Shown here: one piece after another, positions 63,214 through 64,000 of the stretch
Layout of the letters: each line of letters starts with the position of its first letter
How positions within the stretch are numbered: position 1 is the first letter of the stretch
NCBI RefSeq assembly: GCF_900113685.1
Contig: NZ_FOQG01000005.1
Span: 124,001-188,000, forward strand
Direction of reading: 5' to 3'
Source of the DNA: Nocardioides psychrotolerans
GTDB lineage: Bacteria > Actinomycetota > Actinomycetes > Propionibacteriales > Nocardioidaceae
Length of the DNA stretch: 64,000 nt
Program-made: the position numbers and the translations under genes
Notes under the pieces: generated by a model
What the model was told of the DNA's origin: nothing
What the model saw: the letters and a program-made list of their open reading frames with translations, nothing else
Database searches by the model: none

Positions 63214-64000
63214 CGAGCGTCTCCCGCCACCGGGGCTCGGAACACCGCCACGGCCGTGACGTCGTCCAACGCAGTTCGGTCCCGAGCCAGTCGAGCCACG
63301 AGCTCCAGCAGCGTGCCGACGTCGTCGGCCCTGCGCATCAGGGCGCCGACCTCGTGCCACCACTCGATGGGATCGTCGATGAGATCGAGGAGGCCGTCGC
63401 TGAAGACCAGCATCCGACTGCCCGGTTCGAGCGTGACCTGGTGCTCGCTCCAGTGGTCGTCGGGCAGGATGCCGAAGGGCCGGTCGACGCTGTCGAGACG
63501 CTGCTCGCTCCCGTCGCCGTGCACGAGCAGGCAGAGGCCGGCACCTGCGTCGACGTAACGAGTGAACCCGTCATCAAGGTCGATCGCCGCCTCGAAGAGC
63601 GTCACGAAGGACTCGGTGCGCTCGAGGTCGGGCAGCAGGCTGCGAGCCACCTGCGTGGCAGTGATCCCGAGGTCGACCCCGGCGGTGACGGCGGCGTTGG
63701 TGCTGCGGATCGCGGCGCGGACCCCCGCTCCCACCAGGGCTGCTCCCGTGCCCTTGCCCATCACGTCACCCAGCCCGAGGTGGACGACGCCGTTGGTGAC
63801 GCCGTAGTCGTAGAAGTCGCCGCCGACAGCGAGGGCGGGCAGGCAGAGCCCGTTGATCTCCCAGCCGCCGGTGCGCACGGCCCGGGCCGGGAGCATGGAG
63901 GCCTGCACGTGTCCGGCCTGCGACATCTCCGCCGAGGACACCAGCTCCTGCTCCGCCCAGGCCGCCATGTCGCGGAACGCGACGAGGAGGTCACCGTCGA
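63210..64000 (-). CDS. SpoIIE/RsbU-type PP2C phosphatase, N-terminus missing
   Basis: At least 263 residues; the frame is still open at the window end, so the start lies beyond 64000. The first residues visible (DGDLLVAFRDMAAWAEQELVSS) look like the end of a GAF sensor domain. The PP2C domain has GGDFYDYG, GDVMGKGTGAAL, DAGAGLCLLVHGDG, FSDGLLDLID and DDVTAVAVF, with the Asp metal ligands present. RsbU-type enzymes dephosphorylate the STAS partner. It heads the operon in this window; its stop overlaps the GT2 GTG. Confidence 0.9.
   Translation of the reverse strand, partial: DGDLLVAFRDMAAWAEQELVSSAEMSQAGHVQASMLPARAVRTGGWEINGLCLPALAVGGDFYDYGVTNGVVHLGLGDVMGKGTGAALVGAGVRAAIRSTNAAVTAGVDLGITATQVARSLLPDLERTESFVTLFEAAIDLDDGFTRYVDAGAGLCLLVHGDGSEQRLDSVDRPFGILPDDHWSEHQVTLEPGSRMLVFSDGLLDLIDDPIEWWHEVGALMRRADDVGTLLELVARLARDRTALDDVTAVAVFRAPVAGDAR

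Overview
The window is about 70% GC, uses G or C at nearly every third codon position, and is packed with short-spaced or overlapping genes. Gene families such as SepH, DUF3093, DUF3159, DUF3710, DUF4193, DUF4235, a [2Fe-2S]-type ferrochelatase, CeoB/CeoC-like RCK proteins and PAC2 point to an actinobacterium, most likely Nocardioides or a close relative in Propionibacteriales (inference). No rRNA, tRNA, CRISPR array, prophage or intact insertion sequence was seen.

Layout. 1-9 kb: rhodanese tail, flavoprotein, bifunctional acyl-CoA reductase, sepH, TRIC channel, an ECF-type sigma factor with a membrane partner, a lactone oxidase and an MFS transporter. 9-31 kb: a housekeeping core whose order (IMPase, DUF4193, DUF3093, dut, DUF3710, OB-fold, DUF3159, two RCK proteins, KimA-like permease, RNA methyltransferase, then dxs) recalls the suhB-dxs1 neighbourhood of Mycobacterium as I remember it, with acnA, a GH26-like hydrolase, a thiamine-related trio, an SOS-box gene, a damaged GH18-like gene, a Nudix protein and an SMP-30 protein added. 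31-36.5 kb: a lipoprotein metalloprotease, a homocysteine methyltransferase family protein, PAC2, tandem TesB thioesterases and a secreted M23 protein. 37-42 kb: a fatty-acid module (MaoC hydratase, FabG4-like reductase, FadA2-like thiolase) with a TetR regulator whose palindromic operator is partly repeated between the reductase and the thiolase. 42-56 kb: DNA ligase, a MerR-PP2C fusion, a small zinc ribbon, TetR, enoyl-CoA hydratase under a KstR-like palindrome, an AlkA-type glycosylase, cardiolipin synthase-like protein, uvrB and assorted enzymes and transporters.

58-64 kb is the most striking part. Five minus-strand genes, each overlapping the next, encode a SpoIIE/PP2C phosphatase (N-terminus beyond the window), a cellulose-synthase-like GT2 without a PilZ domain, a STAS protein, an RsbW-type ATPase, and a protein fusing a GH26-like extracellular domain to an OpgC-like membrane acyltransferase. 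This looks like exopolysaccharide synthesis controlled by a partner-switching module rather than by c-di-GMP.

A second theme is promoter architecture. More than twenty genes have a TANNNT (or NANNNT) -10 hexamer ending 6-8 nt before a start codon, which indicates leaderless mRNAs and fixes many starts. Operators can be read directly against these promoters: a LexA box, a KstR-like palindrome, a TetR operator, and RecA-independent (PafBC-type) damage promoters at uvrB, the ligase gene and perhaps the glycosylase gene.
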